DNA from: Vitis vinifera
Taxonomy: Eukaryota; Streptophyta; Magnoliopsida; Vitales; Vitaceae
Direction of reading: 5' to 3'
Length of the DNA: 64,000 bases
Assembly: GCF_030704535.1 (NCBI RefSeq)
Contig: NC_081819.1
Span: 17,580,001 to 17,644,000 of the forward strand
The position numbers were made by a program, and so were the translations under genes. Under the pieces are notes generated by a model that was not told the origin of the DNA, did not search any database, and saw only the letters and a program-made list of their open reading frames with translations. Shown one piece after another: positions 44,001-52,690 of the stretch (positions are counted from its first letter, which is position 1; every line of letters starts with the position of its first letter).

Positions 44001-47000
44001 GAGAGGTTTGGGGTGGGTTTATGGAAAGAAATGAGGAGTTAGGAAGGAGTTCAGTGCTAGGACTTCCATGGTAGAAAATGACTGGTGGAAAGTTAAGTTT
44101 TGGCATGATATAGGGTGTGGGGTCTCTTAGGTGAGTACTATTCAGCATTGCTGCATCCAAGGAGGCTTAGATTGTTGATATTTGGGAGGACTTGAGGGGA
44201 TTGGGCCATTGGAATCTATGTTATGTGAGGGATCTTCTTGTTTGGGAGTTGGAAAGTGTAGATTTATTGGATGGATTCAGAAGGCATATGACCATGTAAA
44301 CTGGAATTTTCTTCTTTGGTTGTTGGAAAGGATGGGTTTTGGAGCTAAGTGGATCGGCTGAATCTAGTGGTGTATTGGCACTGTCAACTTCTCCGTCCTT
44401 ATTAACGGAACCCCCATTGGTTTCTTTCAAAGTTCTCGGGGTTTGAGATAGGGGGATCCCTTATCCCCTTACCTTTTTTGTGATTGTCATGGAGGCTCTC
44501 AGTTACTTGTTGAAGAGAGCGAGGGAGGGAGGGTTTTTGACGAGGTGGCAGTTTAGTGGTAGAGGAGGTGTGGGAGTGGAGATCTCTCACTTGTTGTTTG
44601 CAGATGACACTTCAATCTTCTGTGAGCCTTCTCTAGATTAGATGTCCTACTTGAGTTGGCTTCTTATGTGGTTCAAAGCCATGTTGGGGTTGAGGGTGAA
44701 TTGGGACAAAAGTGAGCTCATTCTAGTGGGGAGAATGGAGAATGTAGAGGAGTTGGCTCTTGAGTTTGATTGCAAGTTTAGCACGCTTCTGTCTTCTTAC
44801 TTGGGTCTTCCTTTGGGTGCTCATTTTAAGGAGGTGGCAGTTTGGGATGGGGTAGAGGAGAAGCTGAGGAAAAGACTTTTGATTTGGAAAAGACAGTATA
44901 TTTCCAAAGGGAGTAGGCTGACCTTGATCCAGAGCACTCTATCCAGTATGCCTATCTACCATATGTTCTTGTTTTATATGCCTAGGAGTGTGAGTTTGCG
45001 GTTGGAGTGGATCCAAAGGAATTTTCTTTGGGGTGGTGGAGCTTTGGAAAGGAAGCCCCATTTAGTAGATTGGTGTATTGTTTGCTCAGATAAACAAAAG
45101 GGTGGTTTGGGTGTGAGGAATTTGGCGTTGTTGAATAAGGCTCTTTTATGCAAATGGAGTTGGCGTTTTACGGTGGAGAAGGAGGTTTTGTGGAGGCAAG
45201 TTATCTGTGGGAAGTATGGGGAAGAAGTGGGCGGTTGGTGGTCTTGTGATGTGAGAGGTAGTAATGGGGTTGGCTTGTGGAAAGCTATTAGGAGAGATTG
45301 GGATGCAACAATATGGTTTATTTTGTGGGGAATGGTAGGGGTTAGATTTTGAAAGAACATGTGGTGTGGAAACAATCTTTTTTGTATTTCTTTTTCATCC
45401 TTATTTTCTATTTCCTTGACTAAGGAGGCTTGGGTGGAGGATGTGTGGAGCCACTCTGGAAGGGGGAGTGATGGGGGAAAGTCTTTTAAAGTTTATTCAA
45501 AGAAGAAAGGGAAAACCTAAGTAAACTTTAAGTAGGATTAATATTAATTAAAATTGAATTGAGATTGGTATTTGTTGGAGTCTAATTAGGATTAGCTAGT
45601 TGAGTTATAATATAATTAGAATTTGAGTCATGATAGGTTATTAGAGTCCTAGTAGACTTTGGATTTCTTAGAGAAGCCTATAAATAGGCTAATCAATGTA
45701 AATCAAAGAGATGAATTGATATGAATAATATTATATTTTCTTTCACTGCAAGGTTGCAACTCTCAATGGTGAGACTCCTGTAGTCCTTAGTGAGACTCTT
45801 AAGGTTTTCCATATTTTCTTCATTGTTTTTTTTTTTTTTCTCTATTTCTTATCTTATAATTTTCTCTACCATAAAATTTATTCTTTGTTCCTCTCCTTGT
45901 ACCCTAAAAAATAAAACCCTAGCCCACCTACCCTTGAGTGTAGGCAACCATCCTAGGGTTGTCCTATATTAGGGGGTGTGGGTTCCTCAGTTCTTTAGGC
46001 GGCTTAACGATTGGGAGGTGTTCGGTGTGGAGCATTTTCTCTTAAGACTACAAGGGAGGAGGGTTTTTAATGATGTGGAAGATCAGGTAGTTTGGACAAA
46101 GTCAAAGGACGGCAGATTTTCTGTCAAGTCTCTCTATAAGGCTTTGGAACCGGAAAGACAAGGAGATTTTCCTGCAAGAGTAATTTGGAACTCTTTGGTG
46201 CCTTTGAGGGTGAGTTTTTTTTGCTTAGGAGGCTATGTAGAAAGAGGTCTTAACCTTGGATTAAATTCAAATGAGAGGGTGTCCTTTGGCTAACAAATGT
46301 TATTTGTGTCACTTAGAGGAAGAGTCTATTGATCACATCCTCTTGCATTGTGAGCTGGCAAGAAGTTTATGGAACTTACTGTTTTCCCTTTTTGAGGTGT
46401 TGTGGGTGCTCCCTTTTTTAGTTAGAGAGGCGTTATTGGGGTGGCTTGGGTTTTGTGTGGGAAAGAAGAGGAAGAAAGTGTGGCTTTCAGCTCCCTTGTG
46501 TCTTTTTTGGATAGTTTGAAAGGAAAAAAATAGTAGAGCTTTTGAAAATGAGGGTCATTTGGTTCAAGGGTGTAATTTTTTTTCCTTTGTAACCTCTGGG
46601 CGTGGGCCAAGGGGTTTTTAGACTTTGGCCCCCCTTCCATTGTGGATTTTGTAGATTGTTTAGGCTTTGTTTAAGGGGTTCTTTAACCTCTTTTGTATAC
46701 CACTTGTATACTTTGGGGAGCTTCCTTGATGTGCCTTTTTATTAATATACTGCTATTTATTCATAAAAAAAAAAAAGGAAAAGAGAGAATCTGAATCAGT
46801 TTGAGGAAAGCCTTTTTATAATGGACCAGGTTGGCCTATAGCTAATGAAATGTTGTTTGTATAAGAGTGAAAAAGCCAACCACATCTTTATTCATTGTAG
46901 TTCTTCTTTTTTTTTTTTTTTTTATCAGATTGATTCATTGTAGTTTAGCTACTGTCAAACAGCATCTCTTGCTCTCTATGTTCAGCCTTTCTTGTGTACT

Positions 47001-48315
47001 CTCTCAGTTGGTTAAAGAGGTTTTATTTATCTTTAAAGGAGTCTTTTTTTTTTTTTTTGTTTGGTGCTCTCTCTGTGGTCTAGAAAGTCTTTGCCTCTGG
47101 GTTCTGTCTTTGTTGGATTTCATTGATTTAAGCCCATGTTAGTATTTAGGAGATTGTGAGTTGTCCCCACTGTGGTTGCTTTTTGTATGCTCTTGGTGTA
47201 TGTGGGCTTCACCCCCTTTTAGTTGGGCACCTTTTGTAAACCATTTCTTGCCTATCAAAAGGAAAAAAGATAAAATAAAATAAAATAAAATGCTGCTCAT
47301 GAGGTTGTTGTAGTATTGTTGGAATTCTAATCCACACCTATATTGTCAGTCTCATATCAAATTGAGTTTGTTTTGACATTCATTAGTGCATTAAATGATT
47401 ACAAAGCAATTTGTGATACATTTTCAGGAAGAGATTTTAGGTGTATGTCAATTAAAAGTGGAAGAGTTTAAAGTAGTGATATCAAATTAGACAAGTTGCA
47501 CATGAAAATGAATGGGAGAATGGAAAAGCATAACTTCAAGCATCATCCGTTAGAAAGAAAATCCAGGCATATGAACTGGTGGCTGGTTGATTATTACTTA
47601 TTGGAAACTATGTTACAATTTACAGCAAAACCATTGTATATCTACACCCATGGGATATAGAAATTAAGTTACAGGTTCAAACCAATATCACAATGGGGCA
47701 GTTGATTAGGACCCATGAATTTCATGACCAAGCTTATTACTTGACTGGTGGTCCAACCTCTAATATTACATCTATATAATTTCTTATTTTATTCTTGTTT
47801 CCTTTTCATAGCATGTGACAAGTTGAGCAATCCCCTGACTGAGGTAACTGCATCCATGGGAAGAGAAATTGAAGGAATGAACAAATTTCCATATTTCTTT
47901 TGGAGTGTGCTATAAGCCCAGCTTAGCTCTCATATCCTCGGGCAGCACAATCACTGAAAGAACTACCGACTAGGTCATTTTGAAATTAGATTGTTTGCTT
48001 AGATGACCGAGTGTCTGACATGGGGCTAGTCCAAAATTCTGATTTGACCGTAGTCTAAATTTGCGTCAGATAGGATTAGGGTAGATCCTGCATCATGTAT
48101 TATTTGGGAGTTTATCTACATTTGATCCTTCTTTTGTCACTTTAACTTTCATATATAGTTTAGGAATTGGAATTTGCCACTTTGGAACTACCTGTGTGCA
48201 CATTTCTTTCCTGACCTTTTTCTGTGTTGTCATGCAGGTGACAGAGACTGGAGTCGAGGTTCTTACAGCTCGGTTGCCTTCATCCCCCAGCATGTTTCCT
48301 TGGCTAAAATCATAA
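29057..48315 (+). CDS. MAP1A: Methionine aminopeptidase 1A (cytosolic), 16 exons
   Basis: Exons: 29057-29115, 31157-31207, 33291-33476, 34097-34172, 34578-34625, 34766-34810, 37388-37487, 38540-38591, 38680-38721, 39422-39483, 39570-39668, 40723-40796, 40894-40963, 41701-41766, 41856-41944, 48238-48315. All are GT-AG; 399 codons give 398 aa, the usual plant MAP1A length. The enzyme removes the initiator methionine from nascent proteins at cytosolic ribosomes. The N-terminus has the eukaryotic type I zinc-finger region (C10, C13, C21, C24, then 'FCTQDCF' and downstream His). Metal ligands D231, D242, H305, E338 and E369 have intervals 11, 63, 33 and 31, the same as E. coli MetAP (D97, D108, H171, E204, E235). 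The last intron is 6.3 kb and full of LINE sequence, as detailed separately. Exon 1 and the promoter lie inside the left duplication arm, with an identical exon 1 copy in the right arm. Confidence 0.95.
29760..30500 (+). mobile_element. Degraded LINE ORF2 remnant in MAP1A intron 1
   Basis: Broken frames resemble the C-terminal part of plant L1 ORF2: '[20 protein letters not shown]', '[12 protein letters not shown]' and '[15 protein letters not shown]'. The last two parallel '[15 protein letters not shown]' and '[16 protein letters not shown]' of the intact LINE at 42131-43590. Many stops and frameshifts show it is old. It predates the inverted duplication, since the same remnant is in the right arm (49380-50110). 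Confidence 0.65.
31426..31488 (-). mobile_element. Minimal LINE 3'-end insertion with 15-bp target duplication
   Basis: A poly-T run followed by 'GATAAGTAAAGAAAATTC' sits between two perfect copies of CTGCATAACCAATAG (31411-31425 and 31489-31503). The 'poly-T then CGATAAGTAAA' motif is also the 3' terminus of the larger LINE at 42131, so this is a minus-strand LINE copy cut to about 63 bp. It lies in MAP1A intron 2. Confidence 0.85.
31915..32180. repeat. Dispersed repeat, two partial copies in MAP1A intron 2
   Basis: 'GAGCATGATATACACCGTGG' and 'TTTAGGAAAGTTGGTAGTC' precede 'AACATGGTATCAAAGC'. A second piece at 32098-32180 has 'GAATGATATATATTGTGAAC' and 'TTTTAGGAAAGTTGGTAAC'. These belong to the family seen at 15030-15296 and 58118-58270. 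Confidence 0.45.
32830..33025 (+). mobile_element. Possible tRNA-derived SINE in MAP1A intron 2
   Basis: It begins with a tRNA-like A-box segment 'TGGGGTGTAGCTCAACTG', continues through GC-richer sequence and ends at a T-rich run near 33010. No confident B box or target duplication was found, so this is tentative. Confidence 0.3.
35295..35336. repeat. (GTAT)n-type microsatellite
   Basis: Alternating GTATGTATATAT units lie in MAP1A intron 6. It is simple sequence only. Confidence 0.75.
35517..35722 (+). mobile_element. tRNA-derived SINE candidate in MAP1A intron 6
   Basis: The head 'GGTGCCCCAGTTGGTTAGGG' resembles a Pol III A box. 'GGGTTCAGATCCTGCC' about 45 bp later is close to a B box (GGTTCRANNCC, one mismatch). 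A GC-rich body follows, and the element ends in an A-rich tail ('GTATAAAAAATAAAAAAATA'). Flanks 'TATTAATATATTAGC' and 'AATTAATATTTGCC' may be a decayed target duplication. The overall architecture and ~200-bp size fit a plant SINE. Confidence 0.6.
36308..36412 (-). mobile_element. Short LINE 3' end, minus orientation
   Basis: A poly-T run followed by 'ATTTATTTATTAGAAAC' resembles LINE tails elsewhere in this gene. Imperfect flanking repeats (GGGCAGATCCTTT and GGAGCAGATCTTTT) look like a diverged target duplication. It is older than the copies at 31426 and 42131. Confidence 0.5.
37071..37218. repeat. Local duplications in MAP1A intron 6
   Basis: 'CTCTAACCAAATTAGGCTGC' occurs at 37071 and again at 37180, giving a 109-bp period. 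The stretch between, with 'AGAGAGCTTATACTCCTACT', is itself a second copy of 36521-36591. This is nested local duplication with no visible function. Confidence 0.65.
40096..40365. repeat. MITE-like element in MAP1A intron 11
   Basis: GGAAAGTTTCAGGGAAAG at the left and 'CTTTCTCTAGGACTTTCC' at the right are inverted relative to each other, around AT-rich sequence. The right edge 'TTTCCAAAATCCAAATAGAG' parallels the element at 5853-6147. The class is uncertain. Confidence 0.35.
42131..43590 (-). mobile_element. 5'-truncated L1-type LINE, perfect target duplication
   Basis: The 1460-bp element is inserted in the last intron of MAP1A, antisense to the gene. It is flanked by a perfect 22-bp duplication at 42109-42130 and 43591-43612 (begins TCACATGTATGAG). 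Its 3' end is a poly-A (poly-T on +, 42131-42142) preceded by the CGATAAG-type tail. A single open frame (43584-42259, 441 codons) spans nearly all of it. The frame encodes the C-terminal part of ORF2: the post-RT region ('[19 protein letters not shown]', FLWGGG) and the zinc-binding zf-RVT motif ('[18 protein letters not shown]'). RT catalytic motifs are missing because of 5' truncation. The clean ends and open frame indicate a recent insertion. Confidence 0.93.
43895..44255 (+). mobile_element. LINE ORF2 C-terminal fragment, decayed
   Basis: Broken frames include '[11 protein letters not shown]'-like sequence near 44090-44120 and a '[15 protein letters not shown]'-like stretch near 44210. 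Those belong downstream of the reverse transcriptase in L1 ORF2, yet here they lie upstream of RT sequence. It is therefore a separate LINE piece joined to the next one. Confidence 0.5.
44256..46778 (+). mobile_element. L1-type LINE, 5'-truncated, decayed, sense to MAP1A
   Basis: It starts inside the RT domain ('[12 protein letters not shown]', then GDPLSPYLF and the LLFADDT motif near 44600), then '[20 protein letters not shown]', '[19 protein letters not shown]' and '[15 protein letters not shown]' (frame 44642-45352). After an LTR-like insert the C-terminal region resumes (45976-46293 and 46271-46519) with '[18 protein letters not shown]'. The 3' UTR ends in poly-A at about 46766-46777. 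Stops near 44360 and 44640 and a frameshift near 46280 show it is inactive. No target duplication was found. Confidence 0.85.
45478..45971 (+). mobile_element. Solo-LTR-like insertion inside the LINE
   Basis: About 494 bp unrelated to LINE sequence interrupts ORF2 between '[10 protein letters not shown]' and '[14 protein letters not shown]'. It is flanked by GGGGG on both sides (45473-45477 and 45972-45976), compatible with a 5-bp target duplication. It has an LTR-like promoter (CCTATAAATAGGC near 45679) and no coding sequence. Canonical TG...CA ends are not visible at these edges, so the class is tentative. Confidence 0.5.
46790..47300 (+). mobile_element. Third LINE fragment, C-terminus and 3' UTR
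   Basis: '[11 protein letters not shown]' near 46870-46900 matches the zf-RVT region. The 3' part ends 'CCTATCAAAAGGAAAAAAG' followed by an (AAAAT)n tail at 47270-47291, as plant L1 3' ends do. It is interrupted at 46903 by a tiny T-rich insert and is inactive. Confidence 0.55.
46903..46932 (-). mobile_element. 30-bp poly-T insertion with 13-bp target duplication
   Basis: ATTCATTGTAGTT occurs at 46890-46902 and again at 46933-46945. Between them is almost only poly-T, followed by ATCAGATTG. This is the expected product of a LINE reverse-transcription event that copied little beyond the poly-A tail. It interrupts the LINE fragment at 46790-47300, so it is younger. Confidence 0.65.
47301..48237. 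other. Last part of MAP1A intron 15
   Basis: AT-rich intronic sequence before the final exon. No element, conserved frame or RNA was recognised. The acceptor is CATGCAG|GTGACAG at 48237|48238. Confidence 0.5.
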
Positions 48316-48539
48316 GAATGTTGCCTCTCCAATTTTACTGCCAGTTGACATTGGACATAGGTGGCAAAAAGCATAAAATGGTGCTGGTCCTTTTTTTTTT
48401 CTGTTCTGGTTGACATTGGAAGGAAGAGAATCCATTCATGAACTATACTGTCAGTAACAGATTATAAACTATTGTGCGGGGACTTCCATGCCTTTTTTTT
48501 TTGTCTTTTGGGCTCAGTTGTATTTGTAATTCGCCAGAT

Positions 48540-48545
48540 AATAAA
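48540..48545 (+). terminator. Candidate poly(A) signal of MAP1A
   Basis: AATAAA lies 225 nt after the stop codon, preceded by T-rich sequence and 'TTGTATTTGTAA'. If used, MAP1A transcripts end shortly before the right duplication arm begins at 48822. Confidence 0.5.
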
Positions 48546-49379
48546 AGGTCTTTGAATTTGAATTAGAAGTGTGGTTAATGTGGTCTACATATATGATCGA
48601 GTACCAATGCTACCCCTGAAGAAATATGAAATGGGATTCCAAAGGAAAGAAAGAGGGACCAATGGTGAGTTATAGCCCATTTATTTACGAGAAGTAGGGG
48701 CCATGTGATGTGTGCTATGCAGTTTAAAGTGGTTGAATACTGGGAGGATTTGAGTAGGGATTCCAGAAGAGCACTAATCTGATGAAGTATTAGTTTTGAA
48801 TTGCGAAACGGTAGTAATATCCAACAAGATGGTGTTTGATATGAAATGAGATATTAAAATGTGATTTGGATTCTTGAATGATAGCCAAAAAGCAAAAAAC
48901 ATAGATCAGTTGCCTCATCTCAGAAACCTAGCCATACCTTAATATGCAATTTCATTCCAAATAACGCTAAAGCGTACACCAAGGACGATATTTCTAATGA
49001 TGGATGTAAACGGTCCCTCATCCTTAAATTCTAGCATGTATCTCACATTCTGTTTTGTTGTTTTTATATGTGAGCAATAATAGAAAAATATCAAAAAGCA
49101 TCGAAGAAAGTGCAACCCTGCGGAGGAAGGAAGAATGTGAATCCCCAAAAACAACTAGGTAACTGGAAAGGAATACAATCTAGAAACCCAAAAACACAGT
49201 GATAGCCAAATTTATCAATGAATTCCCATGACCTGCTTCTATTATTAGAAGCAGATTCCACTGTCAAATATAAAGGAAATATGGACCATTTCCTTCAGCT
49301 TTCTTGCAGGTAAATCAACACCTTAAAAAATTATCCTATTTTTTCCCTTTGGGATGTAGTTTGCTGTTCATGCACCTAT

Positions 49380-50110
49380 CCCTGGCCACTATAAAAAGAT
49401 TTCTTTTGCCAATTAGAAAGAACTTCCATCATTGAGTGAAGGAGGACACATACTAAACAAAACAAGAATCAAAGAACCAGTAATGATAAATCGACTCTTC
49501 TGCCCTTTTGCACATGCCAAACCAGTTTGCAATGGCCCTCTCCTAGCCTCAGTTGATCCATAGTGAGAATCGTTTCTCACATTGTTGCCCAGAGTTAGAA
49601 AGCCATGTTTGAAAGGAGTTAGCATTTCCCAAATTTCTTCTGGTGGAAATTTGCTTCACCCCCTTAGATATAATCCTACATAAGATTCGAATGCATATTT
49701 TCCATTTTTCTCCCAAATCCAAACTATAGCATCTACTCTCACTTGTCCACAACAAACCAGTATATTTGATTCATGAAAAAATCAACCACCTCCAATCCTA
49801 GACATGAAAATTTCTAATGAACATCGCAATCCAGCTTCCTGTCCACATCTGAAAATTCTCCGCTGTGACATCTCCATTTTGCACAATCCTGGAAAGCTCT
49901 ATGAAACTAGTTTTTCAAAGGGTAACTACTGCATCAACAATCATGCCATAACCTTACTCTTTGACCCTCTCCCAAAATAAACTAATAAGCTTTCAAAAAT
50001 TTGTCCCACCCTCCCAATATACTTTTCCAAAGCTCCTCTGTAAGAAATGCTTTACTAAGCAAAGGCCAACTTCTAATACCCAATCCCATACTTTTCTTTG
50101 GATGTTTATC
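49380..50110 (-). mobile_element. Degraded LINE remnant, duplicate of 29760-30500
   Basis: The minus-strand copy of the decayed ORF2 remnant in MAP1A intron 1, with the same broken frames (for example '[15 protein letters not shown]' at 49625). It was copied as part of the right arm. Confidence 0.65.
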
Positions 50111-50762
50111 AGATAACATGTCTGTTAATCTCATGTTTTATCTCATTTTAAGAAAATAACCAAGACTGTTAACTTCAAAAAATAGGAATCTCTCAATTTT
50201 CAACCATTAATGCTCCAAATTTTCTGCTGTCAATATGATATTCTTTACACATCCCAATATTGCAGAATACTCATGTGGCCATCCGCATGTCAATTTTATT
50301 TTATTTTTCATTTATTTATTTATTTTTGCATTGTGGGCACCTGACTAACCAGTCTCGGCCCAGTAAAAAAGCAACAAAAATAAACGTATATACTGGTACA
50401 GAAAATTTTGGAAGTGGGTATAAAACTTAATCCGAAATAATCCATATAAATTGATGCCAAGAAAAACAACGCACATCAACAAATCAAGAACCATACAAGA
50501 TGTCATCTTGCAAATAAATCAAGAATTATTGTATTAAACTCGACAAAAATATAGGGGAAAACACTCGTAAATCGTAACGTAAACTTATCCCTAATTTGAT
50601 CAGCATTTTGAAACACTTTATTTCTCTTCATTTTACGAGTTAAAATCAATTGCAAGACCTCGAATTCAAGAATCAAGAGAAAAGCGCATCCAAAATGCGG
50701 ACAAAAAAAATCGACGTCGTAAAAGAGAAATCTAAAATAGAAGAGAGAGTTCGATCGCATAC

Positions 50763-50821
50763 TGCAGATTCGCAGGCTTTCCACATCGACCACAGGACGA
50801 TATGGATTCAGTAGCACTCAT
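50763..50821 (-). pseudogene. Orphan copy of MAP1A exon 1
   Basis: All 59 bases match exon 1 of MAP1A (29057-29115), including the start codon, the first two zinc-finger cysteines ([13 protein letters not shown]) and the donor CTGCA|GTATGCG. About 240 bp of the upstream leader and promoter region are duplicated too. No exon 2 follows, because the duplication ends at 48822. A transcript from here would run toward and antisense to the 3' end of MAP1A. Confidence 0.9.
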
Positions 50822-51216
50822 TGGACCAAAACCTCGAGCGAAATGAAGAAGGATCGTCAGATGTATTGACCAAAAAAGAGGTCAAAATTATCGATTTTGT
50901 AATCCGATTGAGTAGATTCCAACAGTTCTGAGACTGAGAGTGGCTTCGATGGAAGAGAGAGTTTGCCAAGAAATGGAGACGATGGTGGTGGCGGAGGAGG
51001 AAGCCACTTAACCGAAGGGAAAAGAAAAGCTAGAAAATTACAATTTTGCCCTCGAGGTTGAGCTCATCTTAAATACATCGGTCTTTTTTTCAGATTTAAA
51101 TTTTGTTTTTTTTTTTTTTTTAAGAAAAATATGTTTGTTTTTGCATTTTGGTGGTTGTATTTTTATGCTTTTACTTTTTGAAATATGCTAATAAAGCTTA
51201 AAATTTTGAGAAAATG

Positions 51217-51220
<4 letters not shown>

Positions 51221-51258
<38 letters not shown>
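51221..51258. repeat. (TA)n microsatellite, right arm only
   Basis: A TA run of nearly 40 bp is absent at the matching site of the left arm, so it expanded after the duplication. Confidence 0.85.
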
Positions 51259-51260
<2 letters not shown>

Positions 51261-52486
51261 AATCAAACATATTTAAAAGAAAATTAGGGCTGATTTGGGG
51301 GCCTTTTTTTTTTCATAAAATTGTTTTTAAAAATTCCACCAAACAAGTTCTTAAATTTGAGATTATTAAATAGGGTGTTTGATATTATTTTTTATTTCAA
51401 ATGTTTTTAATACAAATATTTTTTCAACAAGTATTTTTTAAAAATTATTAATGAAATATTTCTTTAGAGAGTATTTTAAGTTATTTTTTAATTTTTTTTA
51501 ATATTTGATAAAAAAAAATTCGAACACTTTATTTTTCTTCAAAAATATTTTTTATGTTAAAATAATTTTTTAAAAGTATTGTCAAATGGACTTTAAATAT
51601 ATTTTCTAAACTCAAAGCTATTTTTTTGCAAATGAATTTTTTATTCTTATTTTAAAAATAAATATGACATGTTTGAATTATTGATATAAAGAATAATAGT
51701 GAAAAATCTAATTTTGTTTTCATTTATTACAATGATTAAATTATTTATTAGAAATTGAAGTAAGAAAAAAATGGTTGATATAAAGATAAGTCAGATTATG
51801 ATTAAAGCATTTTAAGAGTACATTCAATAATATTTTTATTTGAATTTTTTTTAATGAAAATATTTTATCTAAAAGTTTGAAAATATTTAATTTTTTAAAT
51901 CTCCCCAACACTTTATTTACACTAAAAGTGTTTTTTAAAAGCATTGTTGAATGTACTCTTAAAACACATTTAACAATATTTTTATTTGAAATATTATTGA
52001 TTTAATATGTTTTTAAGAAAATTATCTCCCAATAAATTTTTTAGAAAACAATATAAGTGATTTTTTTTTATTGTTTTTAAAACGTTTTTTTTTTTTAATT
52101 TTAAGTTTTTCTTCAAAAATGTTATTTTAATATTATAAGTTTTTTTTTTTTTTTTGTCAAACTATACAATTTTTTTTAATAATGATATTAAATTTAAATT
52201 TAAATTATAATTATAATTATATATATTTAAAAATTTGAAAATGAAATATGTTGTGATGTCAATTAAAACAATTATTATTAATTTTAATAGGGTTCAAAAT
52301 TGGTTAGAAATAAACCTGATTTATGACAGTTTCTTTAATAAAACTGACTTCAATCTTCAATCAGTAAATGTCAAATACACGGAAAACATTTTATTTTGAA
52401 AATGGGTTTTTGGAATAAAATATAATCTTTTCGGATTTTCTAAATATTTGATTTTATGACCTTTATAAAACGGTTCTAAATTCAAT

Positions 52487-52495
52487 CTATAAATA
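52487..52495 (+). promoter_or_regulatory. TATA box of MADS copy 2
   Basis: CTATAAATA lies about 58 bp upstream of the leader-intron donor and is conserved in copy 1. Confidence 0.65.
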
Positions 52496-52544
52496 CCAGC
52501 AATACGCCTCTTTCCATCTACATTGGAGATCATCTCGCGCTCAG

Positions 52545-52689
52545 GTATTTTCTTGATCTCTCTCTTTTTCTTCCCGAGATTGAATTTTGATTATTCCTTC
52601 TTCTTCTTCTTGATCTCTCTCCTTTTTCTTCCAGAGATTGAATTTTGATTATTCCTCCTCCTTCTTCTTCTGCTTCTTTTCTCTTTCAG
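52545..52689 (+). other. 5' UTR intron of MADS copy 2
   Basis: CTCAG|GTATTT to CTTTCAG|A encloses a pyrimidine-rich intron ending one base before the ATG. It carries the same CTCTCTCC/TTTTTCTTCC tandem repeat as copy 1 but is shorter (145 versus 174 bp), so the leader has changed by repeat loss or gain. Confidence 0.6.
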
Positions 52690-52690
52690 A

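Noticed and set aside
44974..45375. 133-codon minus-strand frame
   Set aside because: It is the antisense shadow of the sense-oriented LINE ORF2.
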